A DNA stretch of 64,000 nucleotides, from assembly GCA_021292165.1 (NCBI GenBank), contig CM037876.1:106416324-106480323 (forward strand). The letters are read 5' to 3'. The notes under the pieces were generated by a model. The model did not search any database. It was not told where the DNA came from and saw only the letters and a list, made by a program, of their open reading frames with translations. Shown here piece by piece: positions 1 through 12,304 of the stretch. Both the position numbers and the translations under genes were made by a program. Every line of letters begins with the position of its first letter. Position 1 is the first letter of the stretch. The DNA comes from Shinisaurus crocodilurus (lineage: Eukaryota > Chordata > Lepidosauria > Squamata > Shinisauridae).

Positions 1-1960
1 GATATAGATAAACCTTTAAAAACAACAAATAGGCCAAACGCATTTCAGCTTTTTGTCTTGGTACTGGTCTATACAAAACACGATGGCCTGAGTTTTAATT
101 AAAAATTATTTAATTGGAGGGATAAATGTATATCCATGTATCTTTGGCAGACGTTCATTCCAGGTATGCTGTTACTTGATGAATGTAGTTGCCAAAAATA
201 GGTTTAGCAAAGTCTAAACAATGTAGATTGAAAATAAAAAACATATCCCTCTCCTCCATTAGCCTGCAGTAGTTTCAAGGCCCTGTGTGTGATGACTTTG
301 GCGTTTGTCAGTTGTATATATCATTAAGGACTATTGGTGCTTTGTTTTTATTTTTTATTTTATTATTATATTTATATCTTTTTTCCACTTGCAAGGAACC
401 TAAGTTGGCTTACACGGTCCTTCTCCTCTCCATTTTATCCTCGCAACAACCCTGAGAGTCAGTGGCTGGCCCAAAGTCACCCAGGGGCTGTCACTGGTTC
501 ACCATCTTTTTATTATTATTTTCTTTGCACCCCAGATGTGCACAGATATATTCATATATTTTTTAATTGTAGTTGGAGTTGTGCAAGTGCACACTTGGGC
601 ACTTTTGAGTGTCAAAAAAGGGCAGCCTCACCTGGGCAATATCCTTTGGGCAGTTGCCTGCTGCTGTCAAAGTGGACATTGACCCAGAGAGGCTGCAAAG
701 AGGTTTGTTTTTGACTTCGCTTTCCCCTGTCAGCTGTGAAAAGGCAACTGTCAAGGGAAAGCAGAGCTGTGAGTGATATTTGCTTGTGAAAGGGGGTGGC
801 CAGTAAATCACCCCCTTTGTGTTGAGATCCTCTACTTTATTTGCCTGTACCTGACTCTTCTCAGTGTCCTTTATATTTCCCACCCTTTCCCAAGGTACTT
901 GGGAAGGTGGGGGAGTGTGAAGCACCCTTTTTACGGAAGCACGGAGCTTTGACAGCTGTCAAACCTCAGGCTTCCCTTTAAATGGGGCTTTTAGACAGGG
1001 CAATTCAGGATTTATTGACAGGGGCATATGCATGTCAGCTTGAAGACTGTGAAAGGTGATCTCTGGGGGGGGGAAGGGGGGAAGGAAAAGATGCCACGGT
1101 GAGTGAAAAAGGGCTTGCAATCATGGCGGGGAGAGGAGACAAGGTGGCTTTAGCTGCCAGGTCCCCTGAGATACCAGCTGGAGGACTGGGGGAGGAGGGA
1201 ATGGGGTGAAAACCCACTGTGAGCCCAGTTGTCTGTTGGGTGCACTGTGGATTGTTTGGGCAACAACCAACCTATGGTGGCTTATTGCCAGGGTGGGTTA
1301 GCAGCATGACGTGTGAACCCACCCAATATGTCCACACAGAGATTTTCAGTCAAAACAAATTTCCCTAGCGAGACACCTTTGATTTATCCTAATAGAAATA
1401 TTGCCTGACCACAGATCACAAAAAATCAAGTCACTTTTAGATGTTAATTGTTTGCTGTTGTAACTTTTTTTTTTGGCAATGCATGTGATAATGGGCCTTT
1501 GAGACGGGGTTTTTTATTCCAGTGCTACTGACTTTGTGGCATATATTATTCCTCACTGTAGTAAAGATAGCTGCCATTTTCTCTGTAATGTGTGAACCTC
1601 ACTCATCTCAGGACAAACAAGAAGGGCATTTACTGTAATAAAGCAATACAAAGGAGCAGAATACTATCACAGTGGGTAAACATGACTTTGGCTTGGATCC
1701 TAAGATAATTAACACAAGGATATTCATTTAAGGAAAGCTTACAAAGACTACCAAAGTTGTTATTGAATAAGCTTTCATTGGCTAGAGTCCATTTCATTTG
1801 ATGCATAAAGTGTTATCCTCAGTTGTGTGTGAGTGTGTGTGTGGGGGGGGGGAGAAAAGTAAACCAGTGGGTCAGATGACATGAAATGCAAAAAGTACAA
1901 ACTGTGATCATTAAATAAGCTTCAATTGAATTGTCACGGACTGCCAAAATGAGGATAACA
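1..1960. other. Gene-free flank with a truncated Sauria SINE
   Basis: No exon recognised. About 355-490 is a minus-strand 3' half of a Sauria-type SINE (CTTGCAAGGAACC... and CCAAAGTCACCCAGGGG). A GT-rich microsatellite sits at 1824-1853. The rest is AT-rich unique-looking DNA with no codon-like pattern. Confidence 0.5.
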
Positions 1961-2280
1961 CTTCATGCATCTGATGAAGTGGACTCCAGTCCATGAAAGC
2001 TTATGCCATAACACAGTGTTCTCCAACCTTGGGTCCCCAGATGTTTTTGGCCTACAACTCCCAGCATGCCCCAGCCAGCGTTGCTGGCTGGGGCATGCTG
2101 GGAATTGTAGGCCAAAAACATGGCTGTAGGCCAAAAACATGGCTGGGGCATGCTGGGAGTTGTAGGCCAAAAACATCTGGGGACCCAAGGTTGGAGAACA
2201 CTGCAGCTGTGTTAGTCTTCCAGATGCTGCAGGACCGTGTTGCTTTCGATGTAGCAGACTAACACAGCTACCCCCTCTCT
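1950..2280 (+). mobile_element. Penelope-like element tail fragment with hammerhead-like core, interrupted by a hAT MITE
   Basis: 1971-1977 is CTGATGA and 1995-1998 is GAAA, with a 6-bp stem between them (1979-1984 pairing with 1989-1994, 4-nt loop). The stretch through GCTTATGCC matches the tail at 34426-34510, which follows a Penelope coding relic. The tail resumes after the MITE as TGTGTTAGTCTTCCAGATGC to about 2275. Confidence 0.55.
2014..2203. mobile_element. hAT-like foldback MITE (CAGTGTTCTCCAACCTTGGG ends), copy 1
   Basis: The left end CAGTGTTCTCCAACCTTGGG is the exact inverse of the right end. The arms are almost perfectly complementary (GGTCCCCAGATGTTTTTGGC and its complement). An extra internal reduplication of the GCCAAAAACATGGCTG unit makes this copy longer than the others. 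No clear 8-bp duplication at this copy. Confidence 0.75.
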
Positions 2281-4084
2281 GAGTTCTACAAATGTCATAT
2301 ACAATGTAGAAATTGTATGTCTCAAATTAAACTATGACCATTATAGGACAAAACCATGAAAAAACAACAAGAATTGAACAGATCTGAAAATAATTGAAGT
2401 GTGATACCAATAGCACTTTAGACAAGAGCTGGGAAAACAGTTTCTAGCACTGCACACATAGGCTGGAGTTGCAGAGCTATAATCGATGGTTGCCAGATGT
2501 AATATGATCATCTCAGCCTGAAACTGGAACCTCAGTCTGACCCAGGATTAGTCAACAGAGCTTGTGAAGGAAAACGAAAGAAACTTCAATCATACGGATC
2601 AAAGATGAGTAACAACCACAGTGAACAACCACAATAACTGGATTATCTGACTTTGACTTGACTTTAAAGTGACTTGACTTTGCATAAACTTGACCCTAGA
2701 TTTGCCATTTCCCAGGACAGAGATTCTGCTTGTCGCTTTTTTCTTTTTTTTTTAATTTTTTTTTAATTAAATTTTAAAACAATACAAAGAAAATAACACA
2801 CACACATAACTAATATTGTGCTCCCATCACCATGGGACCAACCAATCCAATAACTCTATAATTGTTCATTATTCCAAAAATACAACATATCTTGACAGGG
2901 TAAACTCCCTTTCCCCTTTTTAAACACATATTCCAAAAATAAACCCCAAATATCCTTAAATTATTTTTTTCATTTAAAAAATGTCAGGGAAAAGTTACAA
3001 CCCTGTGTGACCTTAAGGCTTAATATGAAGACTCAAGTCTTCATATATCACATATCACATTTTTCACTGAAAATGCACTTCTGGGTGTGATTTTAAGGTC
3101 TATAACACTGTGGAAAATATTGCTATATTGTTGTGATTTTTCTTTTTAATGATATTTTACTGTATGTTTCTTAGTAATAGTATTAACAGTATAGCTGTAT
3201 TCTTGACCATACCCTGAACCAAATACTTAATAATCTGCTATGACAATGGTATTCTTTTATTGGAAAGCCCTTTTGCATTCCCTTGGGAAATTTTATTCCC
3301 CTCTAATAACTAAGAATCATGTTTAGTTTAATGAGCAAACTTGAGAATATTATTGTTGTACTCACTGCTTGCAGGAAGTAAACACGACACGTTTAAGACA
3401 AAGGTAAAGTACGGATCAGGGCCAAAGTACACAACTGCAGACAGATGTTTGCAGGATTTATGATCTTACTGGAAATAGAAAATGTTTTTCTTGTACGATA
3501 TTTCCTCATATAGTGTGATGCTATTTTACAAAATATTGCTTGATCTTACTCAAGATAAAGCTGAGGTTAATGATTCACCATTCATGAAAGCTTATAAAAT
3601 AGAAAGTTGCAAACGGGAATGGGTAGGTTTAATGACTGGTCATTTTTTAAATCACTTCAGCATTTCCTTCTGTCTCTGTGGCTTACATGAACGTTCTTTA
3701 GACTGTGACAATTTGAAGAAGTCACTAATAGCAGAGACACCTTTGAGAAGTGTAAGTATCGAATTTGTTGTTCTGGGATCTGGGTTGCCTTCTCGCTTAA
3801 TTCAGAGCAAATTACTAATCTATTATGATGAAAATATCTTTTGCCAATCATATATAAAAGCTATTCCTCATTAATCTACTAAGTAAAAACCTTTAAATAC
3901 TTATCTGTTGGCAATACTGTGTCATATCATACCCTTTCTTCTAATTATGTCTTTTTAGCATTTGACATGATGTATTGTATATTTTATTAAATCTATAGAA
4001 TGTTAGTAGGAATATTCCTATTTGTTGGTAGCGAATTGGTTTTTAGTTTAGACATTTATAGTCACTGATATCCATAATGAGTAG
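2280..4084. other. AT-rich stretch without a recognised gene
   Basis: A/T homopolymer runs at about 2740-2780. An open frame at 3482-3874 runs into a GTAAGT at 3755, but its translation resembles nothing recognised. No RNA gene or clear repeat seen. Confidence 0.4.
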
Positions 4085-4330
4085 TATCCAACAGTGCTCC
4101 AGCGCTACCACTAATGACATTGTGTTAGTGTAAACCAATATGTGTGCAATGTAACTACGTAGCACTTGCTAGGGCAATGGGAAAAAACAGAGATCTGTCA
4201 CTGAAATTCAGCAGCGGTGCTGAAATTCGGCAGCATATCACCACTTTTTTTTCCCCATTGCCCTAGCAATGTTGGTTTATACTAGCACAATGTCATTAAG
4301 TGCCAGCATAGGGGCATAGCTGGATATTTC
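4085..4330. mobile_element. Foldback MITE with long imperfect terminal inverted repeats
   Basis: Left AATGACATTGTGTTAGTGTA is inverted on the right as TACTAGCACAATGTCATT. Nearer the centre TTGCTAGGGCAATGGG pairs with CCCATTGCCCTAGCAA. The outer arms (GTATCCAACAGTGCTCC against the complement of GGGGCATAGCTGGATAT) match more loosely. No coding capacity. The family is unknown. Confidence 0.65.
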
Positions 4331-4499
4331 CCAATGTTTTAACAATGCATTTCACTCTTCCTCTGCCACCAACAGTGAAACTCATCTCGTTCAATACAAC
4401 ATCCATGGCAAATGGTCACCCTTTTGTGTGTCCTATGAGTTTCTGTCTGTTATAAAACATGTACACTACAATTGGAAAGAACGGCACGGTTTTCATTAG

Positions 4500-4780
4500 C
4501 TATTTATTTTATTTATTTATTTAGAGTTTTGTTATTCCACTCCTCAGCCAAAATGCTCAGGGAACAGCTTACAAATACAGTAATCAGTAAAAAAAAAAGA
4601 CCGTCCCCGTCCACAGGCTTACAATCTAAAAAGACACGACACCACAAAGAAAACGGGATAGGGAGGGAAGAGGGGGAAATTAAGTCTTTCAGCAGGGCTG
4701 GTGGAAGTCCCACTCTCATCTCCCTCAGCACAGCCTGTTCCAAACGCAACTCACTTTCTGAACCTGTGTGTTTGCTTTAG
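4500..4780 (-). repeat. L2/CR1-like LINE 3' end
   Basis: A (TTTA)n run followed by CAGCTTACAAATACAG and a CTTACAATCTAAAAAGACAC block, closely paralleling 26437-26600. The ATTTA run is the tail of the element, so it lies on minus. Non-coding 3' region only. Confidence 0.5.
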
Positions 4781-6430
4781 GCAGATGCATAATTATTCTA
4801 TGATTTATTAATGATGGCATTCTGAAAGCTGGAAACATATATTGTAGGACTACTCAGAGCTGAACTGCAGCACAAAACAAAGCCCGCGTTGTTTCTGCAG
4901 CAAGTGTGGCTTTTTTGTCTTGTTCTTCATGGACTTTCTTCTGAAAGAAAAGGATTTTCTGGACAACATACCTGTAATTTCCCCGTAACTGCTTTAAGAA
5001 AACAAAAACAAAACCTAAGTTCAATCCAGCCAAAGATCAGTTCTTGTAAGTCCTACTTATTTCAGTAGTGGAGAATGAAGTACATGCATATGGGTGATGA
5101 TGGTTTAAGTGTGGAAGTGATTTAAACACAAATTTAATGTATTCCAAGGCATTTGTTTCTGAATGTGTGATCCACCAAAAATGACTGAATCCCCCTCTAA
5201 ATAGACTGACCCTGAAATGTTTAAGTAATTACTACCTTCTAAAACCAATCTCTCAGGAAGGACCAGAACCATCGTAAAATGATGCCCTGAATACCCACTC
5301 CACAAAACCGGTCTTCACCCTAATTCTCCCATTGGAATAAACAGCGCTTCTCATAGAGCTGAACTCTGGCAGAATCTCATTCAATATTTGGGCAGGTAGT
5401 AATTACTTAAACATTTCAGGGTTCCCCCAGTGTTAGTTGTGTGAAGAACATTCAACAATTGCCAGGCACAAATGTAATGTTAAAGTTAAGAACTGTAAAG
5501 TTCATTTTATTTCCACAGCCAAGATTTAAACATGTTTAAATGTTGCATTGAAATCAACTTTTACATTTGTCTGGATTGTGCCGACATTTTTCCTTAACAC
5601 AGAAAAGTAGGGACAGAGAAGTGTTCTCTAATGTGTGTGTGTGTGTGTGTGTGTGGTGGGGGTGGAGAGTGTAACCTTGTGCTTGCAATTTAATCATTTC
5701 CAGTGAAGTGCAATGAAAGGAAAATGTCTATTGTGGCTGATGATCAGGAGTTACAAACTATGCATTTCCTTTCTAAGCAGCTATCTGGTAATGATTTTTG
5801 AACATCCCATTCAGTACAAACAAACTAGATTGAATGAATGAGATTTTAGCTATAAGCTTCCTATGTAACCCGATAATCCTAACTTTGTAAATCATGATTC
5901 CGGTGACAGCTCATGCTACTTACAGAAATAACAACCCATGCTTTATTAGATGTTTGCAAACAAAGCCTCAGATTGTTATAGATGGTTATACTAGTCTGAC
6001 AATTAAACATTAACCAAACGTGGAAATGCAAGAATGAAGTGAGTTACGTGCCAAACAAGAGGCAACCTAAATTGCAGGACCACGTGCCTTTCCGCTTCAG
6101 TCCTTAAAGAAGACACATTCTTGACAGCTTGAAGGAAAGGTTGTGATGTGTAATGAACTCCATTAGGCGGGGTTTTAAGCTTGCCTATTTATGTTTGTTT
6201 TATTTCTAGAGAAATTGTTAAAATCTGAACAATTTACTTAAAGTTAAGAATTTTGAAGTCCAATTCATTTCAGTCAAAGTGGGGTTTTTTTTTGTTTTTT
6301 TTTTTTTTAAAAACAGTTTAGTTACCTTTTCAGTTATTTCTAATAACACATATTAATATTATTAAGAATTTTAAAAAATAGAGCAACATTTTGAAATTCA
6401 GAAATACAAATATATCATTTTTGGGTGGTA
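4780..6430. other. Gene-free AT-rich stretch with a (TG)n microsatellite
   Basis: A (TG)n tract at about 5632-5655 and a T-rich run at 6283-6310. No exon, RNA gene or recognisable element otherwise. Confidence 0.4.
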
Positions 6431-7175
6431 CAATATTATCTGGAAGAACAGACTTCCACCACTGGCCCCGCACCATGGGGCTGGGGAGAAGATTTGCACG
6501 TGGCGAGGAGGGGAGGGCCAGGTAACGGGACAGGCCACTATAGCTGAGCCAGTGGCTTGGCTAGGGCGGGGATACAGGGGGGGGGGGCTCATTTAAGCAC
6601 CTGTGTCCCCGGCCCCGCCCTCGGTCTCTTTCGATCTGCGAATGGCCCTGCTCACTTTTTTATTGGGCAGGTGGGGGAGATTCGACTAAGCGATAGCTTA
6701 TCAATCTCTCCCTGTGGCGGGAAGTGTGAAGTTAGGCAGTGGGGCTTAGGGTTATGGTGATCATCCAGTGGCACCTTTCACGGTGACTGACGTTTACCCA
6801 AGGCTGCCCTCGCTAATGCCGTGAGGCTTGGCTGGAGGGAGATTGGGATGTCTTTGGGGTGTTACCTTTCTCACCTACATTGGCTGCCTTGAGGCGCCAA
6901 TGAAAGGTGATGATGGCAAGGCCCTCCAGCTCCACATGGAGGGCAACTGGCCGGTGGCGGGCCATTCCGCCTCCTGTCCGGTTAGGATGTATTCGCCAAT
7001 TATTGTTCTTCCCAGCTTATGGCCAGGCTAGGTTAGTACCGCCCGCCTTCGCCCTTCGCAGATCTTCAATTCAATAAATGTGGCCCTGATTTGACACCAT
7101 ACATATCTGTGTCTGACTCTTCTTTATCTCACCTAAACACGCGCAAAAGAAAGTCCTAATACTTTTAACTGGAGA
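6430..7175 (+). repeat. GC-rich interspersed segment, possible solo LTR
   Basis: An abrupt GC-rich island (from about 6455) inside AT-rich DNA, ending with a polyadenylation signal in TTCAATAAATGTGGCCCTG at about 7070 and a pyrimidine-rich stretch. That order suits the R/U5 end of an LTR. No matching second copy or primer site was found, so the class is open. Confidence 0.3.
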
Positions 7176-7259
7176 CGCCTATTTAGAGCAAACATAGTTT
7201 GATATCAGTTGGTTAAAACATAAACATTGTTCTTACCGAAGTTACACATTTCTGATGCT

Positions 7260-7630
7260 GAGACACAGTGACTGGTTTGCACACAAAGAATAATCCACGG
7301 TTAACAAACCATGGGTTGTTTGGGAGCATGCAGGATGTAGCAAATGTGTTGGCTCCTAACCGCTTGCCCACAGCCTGTCCCTGGGTTGTTCTCCGTGACA
7401 TGCAAACCCAGAACTCTGGGTTGTTGAGGGAGAAACAACCTAGAGTTTGAACCCAAGAACAAACCATGGTTTCAAACTCTGGGTTGTTTCTCCCTCAACA
7501 ACCCAGAGTTCCAGGTTTGCTTGCTACGGAGAACAACCCAGGGATGGGGTGTTCCTGAGTTGTTTAGCGCAGTAGAAGTTGGCAAGCAGTTGCTCGCTTC
7601 GCATGCTGTGAACCAGGTCAATGACATCAC
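7260..7630. mobile_element. MITE of the AACCATGG/GGGTTGTT family, copy 1
   Basis: Arms around 7411-7450 (CTCTGGGTTGTTGAGGGAG) and 7470-7511 are inverted. AACAAACCATGGTTT-type words recur. The right end GTGAACCAGGTCAATGAC is shared with the element ending near 63920. Confidence 0.5.
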
Positions 7631-7791
7631 TGATTTTTCATTTATTTCATTGAAGCCTCACCTGGAAATGTGGCAGCGCCACCTAGTGAGGAAGGCTAGC
7701 TGCAGCCTTGGGTCTTTGTGAGATTATGTGAATAGATGGGCATTGTACAAGGTTAGAGGATATTGGAAACAAGGAGTGGCAGACCCCGTAG

Positions 7792-7828
7792 ACTTCTTGA
7801 CCTTTTGGCTAAGATCAAGTGTTGTATT
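7792..7828 (+). pseudogene. U2 snRNA 5' fragment
   Basis: CTTCTTGACCTTTTGGCTAA followed by GATCAAGTG corresponds to the first ~35 nt of U2 snRNA with a few changes, including the branch-site-pairing neighbourhood start. Similarity fades after GTTGTATTA, and the Sm site and 3' stem-loops are missing, so this is a truncated pseudogene. Confidence 0.75.
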
Positions 7829-7829
7829 A

Positions 7830-8555
7830 TTCATTTCAACAAGAAAGATTTAAGGATGTGTTCACCTTTGGCTGAATCATTTTTCCAGGTATTTAGTGAA
7901 GAATAGAATTATATTTTTTTTAAAAAGATTTTAAAACTGATAAGGCAAAGGAGGAGGGATGAAACAAAATCTGGCATGAAGGATATTGTTAAACATATAC
8001 ACTGGTCCTTAAGAACCACCTTCTCTCATCTTTCCTTGTTAAGATCAAGTATGCTCTGCTTTGGGTATCTCATGCTTGAAAACTTTGAACCATGATGGAC
8101 TAGGATAGGATAGGACCTTCTCATTGGTCCCGCCATCTCTCCTCAGTGTAAGGTCCACAGTCCTCCCAATATAAGCTAGCAGTGCCAGCCCAAGATATTT
8201 TGCGCCTGAGGCAGAACTACAAATGGCACCCCTCTCCCTCCCTATTCATGGTGTGTCAAACATTAAAGAAAATGTTGGGACTAGTCTCATTCTAAGGGTA
8301 TGCTTAGGTAACTACGGACTCAGGGTCATTTTCCTATCTTACCTTCCATAGTGATCATGGGGATGTCCCAGCCCAGGGAAAAAGATACCCACATTTCCCC
8401 CAGGATGTTTTTCACCCTCCTTGCTGTATATTACAAAAGTCTCTGTCTGGTAGAGTTGCCATCTTTTTCTCTCATAGGGCTGCTGTGATCTTTAACCACT
8501 GTAAGAAGGGCAGAAATTCAACAGCCACAGATTTTCCCAGCAAGGAAATGCAGTA
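7830..8555. other. Gene-free stretch
   Basis: No coding or RNA feature recognised between the U2 fragment and the Tigger-like MITE. Confidence 0.4.
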
Positions 8556-8807
8556 CAGTCATGCCTTGGATTGAGAGCACAATTCGTTCCAGAAACGTGC
8601 TTGTAATCCAAAACACTCTTATAATAAAACGAAATCCCCCAAAAAAAATTTGTACAGAGATTTTTAATTTAAGCCGTACTACAGTACTTGCATTGCAAGA
8701 TGTCGCTTGTATATCAAGTAAAAAAAAAAATTAAATAAATATTTAAAAATTTGCTTGCCTTGCAAAATGCTCTCAAACCAAGTTACTTGCAATCCAAGGT
8801 ATTGCTG
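8556..8807 (-). mobile_element. Tigger/mariner-like MITE, copy 1
   Basis: Bounded by TA on both sides (8554-8555, 8808-8809). The ends CAGTCATGCCTTGGATTG and the complement of CAATCCAAGGTATTGCTG form terminal inverted repeats. Near-identical in organisation to 19582-19833 and 54674-54923, but in reverse orientation. AT-rich core, no coding frame. TA duplication and CAGT..CCTTGG ends fit the pogo/Tigger group. Confidence 0.8.
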
Positions 8808-8944
8808 TACTGGAAATTAATCATGATGATATTATCTGTTTGTCTGGTGCTTGAGGACCATGTCCCTGCCCTGAGGAGCTTACAAACTAAAGTTCAACAC
8901 AGACGAAGAAGAACAAGATGAAGGCAGGTGTAAACTGGGAAAGA

Positions 8945-9150
8945 CAAAGTGACTGGTTTCACATGACACAACAAGCATTGGTGGTTTCTTACCATTGCTT
9001 GTTCCCTGTGTCATGAGAACCCAGTCGTGGTGACTGACCATTGTGACTTATCATTGTTGTCAACCACGATAAGACACAATGGTCTGTTCTAGGGGTTGTT
9101 TGTATCATGATGGCTTGTCATGTTGTCTGAACCTGGATGACATGACCCAT
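8945..9150. mobile_element. Foldback repeat with CCATTG/CAATGG words
   Basis: GTTTCACATGACACAACAAG and TTGTTCCCTGTGTCATGAGA form one inverted pair. Further in, CCATTGTGACTTATC pairs loosely with GATAAGACACAATGG. Probably a non-autonomous DNA element related to the GTTCACA family. Confidence 0.4.
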
Positions 9151-10219
9151 CATAGCACAATCCCCAGAACAAGCGAGCTGCTTGGCAAGAGTGAACATTG
9201 GATAGCTCCTATAAAGCTCCAAATGAAACCTGCAATGGATTAGGGGCCCCGCTGAAACAGAAGTCACCCACCTCCTGCCTGTCCCATTCCTCCACTTGAA
9301 TCATTCATTTGTCTGTGTTCACCTCATGAAAAGGCCGCCCTGTAAGCTAGAACATCTCATACCCAAATCGGCATGTCATTGAAGACTTCTCAGCTATGCA
9401 TTTATACAACTCTCATTGTAAAGGGCAAAAGATATAAGACTGGGAGATCATAAGGTCAGATCTATAATATCTATTATTAATTGAGGTAGATTTTATAGGC
9501 CAATTCATGAATGGTTTCTAGTTGCTGGTAGTAATATATATGCATCATCTTAACTGTGAAGATAGCAAACATACCATATACGTAAATATTGCTATTTTAT
9601 GTGGATAATCAATTTAAAATGCTGATTGCTGGTATGGAACTAAACTGTAACTATTGCCTTCTCACTCTTAAAAGATTCATGAAGAACAGGCTAAATTATG
9701 TCAAGCCCTACACAGACGACACTCCCATCTATTACGACAGTAATGACTCCTAAGTACCATATTGCAAAGTCTCACTATCTAGTATAATGGCTTTTTGGCA
9801 GCATTGATAGGATAAGTTTGATTACCTCTATTGGGTAACAATGTTACTGTCCAGGCTTTAATGCAACTGTGGCATTGTAATTACAGCCACCAACCTAAAT
9901 TCCTCATGAGGCTTCAACTATATAAAGCATTCTTCATCTACAGGATGTGAAGAAATGTGCGAGAGTTTATTTAAGGACATGGATAGCATTCACTTTGTGC
10001 CCTATTTGTATAATCACTCTTTGATAATTGCTACTGTTATACACAGGCAGACACAAACACACACGCACAGATGCTGTTATTCCAATGCTAAACACATTAC
10101 ATATAAATTAGAGACTCACATTAAAACACTAATTGAACAGTTGGTTAATTCTAGTCCATATGTGAAGTTCAACTCCCTCCTAAAATCCCTTTGGCCTTCA
10201 TAATCCACAGTCCACCAAC
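9150..10219. other. Gene-free AT-rich stretch
   Basis: No exon or element recognised. A short ACACAC tract lies at about 10050. Confidence 0.4.
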
Positions 10220-10750
10220 CTCCTAAGAAGAGCCCTGCTGGATCAGACCAAGGGTCCATCCAGTCCAGCATTCTGTTCACACAGTGTCAGTGGCCAACCA
10301 GCTGCCCACAGGAAACCCACAAGCAGGACATGAGTGGGCAACAGTACCCTCCCGCCCAAGTTTCCCAACAACTGGTGTACACAGGCACACTGCCTCTGAT
10401 ACTGGAGGTAGCAATTAGCCATCAGGACTAGGAGCCACTGATAGTCTTCTCCTCCATGAACTTGTCCAATCCCCTTTTAAAGCCATCACTACAACTTGTG
10501 GAAGTGAATTTCATAGTTTAACTATGTGCTGTGTGAAGAAGTATTTCTTTTTATCTGTTCTGAATCTCCCGCCAATCAGTTCCATGGGATGACCCTGGGT
10601 TCTACTATTATGAGGGAGAAAAATGTCCCCCTATCCACTTCCTCCACACCATGCATAATTTTGTTCACCTCTATCATATCTCCACTTACCCGCCTTTTTT
10701 CTAAGCTAAACAATCCCAGATGTTGTAACCTCCACATTGTTCCTGAGCCA
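10220..10750 (-). mobile_element. CR1 LINE 3' fragment (degraded)
   Basis: The reverse strand translates to RT C-terminal pieces such as SGDMIEVNKIMHG and a LFSLEKRR-type string, as in the CR1 at 50.4-51.9 kb. The non-coding part reads GCCAACCAGCTGCCCACAGG on plus. Frameshifts and stops break it. A similar fragment is at 16993-17300. Confidence 0.7.
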
Positions 10751-12300
10751 GCTCAGCAGCACACAAAAGTGTTGTCCTTAGATCATACAACATATTTTTC
10801 TTGGTCCTTCCTGTCTTCAGCCCCATGTTTTCACCATCTGTCATTGACTTAGAGCCATTCTCTTCATCCCACTTCCTTTAGTCATGCTGAGTCTTGGTCA
10901 ACCTCTCAGCTGCCAAGCACTCTATTCCTTCTGCATCAATTTTCTGTAAGCATCATAGCCTCATGTGTTTGGGCTATCTGTGAGCTTTTTTATAGGGGTG
11001 TGCTACAAAATTAGTTTTTGCTTGGGGATTTCATTTGTTTTTGTTGCTGAAAGCCTAGTTCTTTTTATGTTTCATGCATTTGGATTTGTTTGGTTTCACA
11101 TTTTGTTCATTTGCTTTGGTACTCATGCTCATTTTTCTACTTGATTACACAGAAATTTAATCCTTTAGAGGTTCATGAAAAATTTCTTGGCCAAAATAGC
11201 CTTCAATTCTTTCACAGAAGCTCAGCACTATTTGTCAAGATTCTAGCTGCTAACAGGCTTACCTTCAGTAACTAGAATTCCATGACATCACAGCACCTCT
11301 GCCAATGGGGAAAGTGTCTCATAGACAAACACATATGCAACAGAAAGCATATAACTTTCACAGAAATCAATATAGTTTATTACTAAATAATATGTTTATG
11401 GTTGGGCTCTAAGTTCCATTGATACAGCTTTCCCAAAATGTGAGCCAAAATGTGAGCTTCAGTTGGTAACCCCTTGGTTAACTCTGAGGGAACATAGTGA
11501 GAAGGAGAGTCTAATGCTCAATTATAAGGAGAGGGGAGGGCAATAAGTGCCAGACACATGTGCCTATTGTACTTGGGTTCAAAGTTAGAATATAAACATT
11601 GCTGTGGGCAGCGTGGCTATCTTACTGAGAGAGATGGGGAATAATGGAGGCTTGAAGAGAGAACACAGACCCCTTCAAGCCCTGTGTACCCTTTGCATCC
11701 CTAAGTCTAAGCCAAATGTAAAATTGGCAAAAATGGAGAAGGGAGAGGGGGCGCTGGGGAGAAGCATAGGAGGGGCAGCAGAGCTGTCTAGGGAAGGGCT
11801 ACAATGGAAGGGGTTGTCTCAGGCCTCCTTGAAGCTGCACACACAGACCGAACACTGCCTTGTCATTGTAGTTTTCTTTGGAGGACAGGTTTTCCTCACG
11901 GTCAAAGAGAAGGACACCCTTTGTCCTCGTGGGACTGTCCTTTTCCCAACAGGAGTGATGAGTGTAAGGCATGGGCGGTGGGCAAAGTGGGGGTTCCACA
12001 GGCACATTGTGGGTGGAGGTCTCTAACTTCAAGGGATGCGAATGTGTTTACTGGCCGTAGCAATGCTCGCTCCAGGCCTCGAGTTTTCCCTTGCTGGGGA
12101 TCTGGATTTGCCAACCCAGGATGTGGCCTTGGTGGTTCACATCAGGTTGGACTAGGTGATAAGAAAGACATTTGCGTGTTCCAGAGGACTCGCACTGCCA
12201 TGCATGCTTTGTGAATGGACATCGATTGCCTGAACTCCAAGGCCATTAGAGGGTTTGAAACAAAATGATTTGATGGCTCAGAGGCTGGACCCAGGATGGG
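10750..12300. other. Gene-free stretch
   Basis: Overlapping open frames at 11604-12214 lie in moderately GC-rich DNA on both strands and match nothing recognised. No splice-consistent exon could be argued. Confidence 0.35.
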
Positions 12301-12304
12301 CTAA

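Noticed and set aside
11604..12214. Overlapping plus and minus frames of 130-140 codons
   Set aside because: Several frames open at once without family resemblance or splice context indicates chance.
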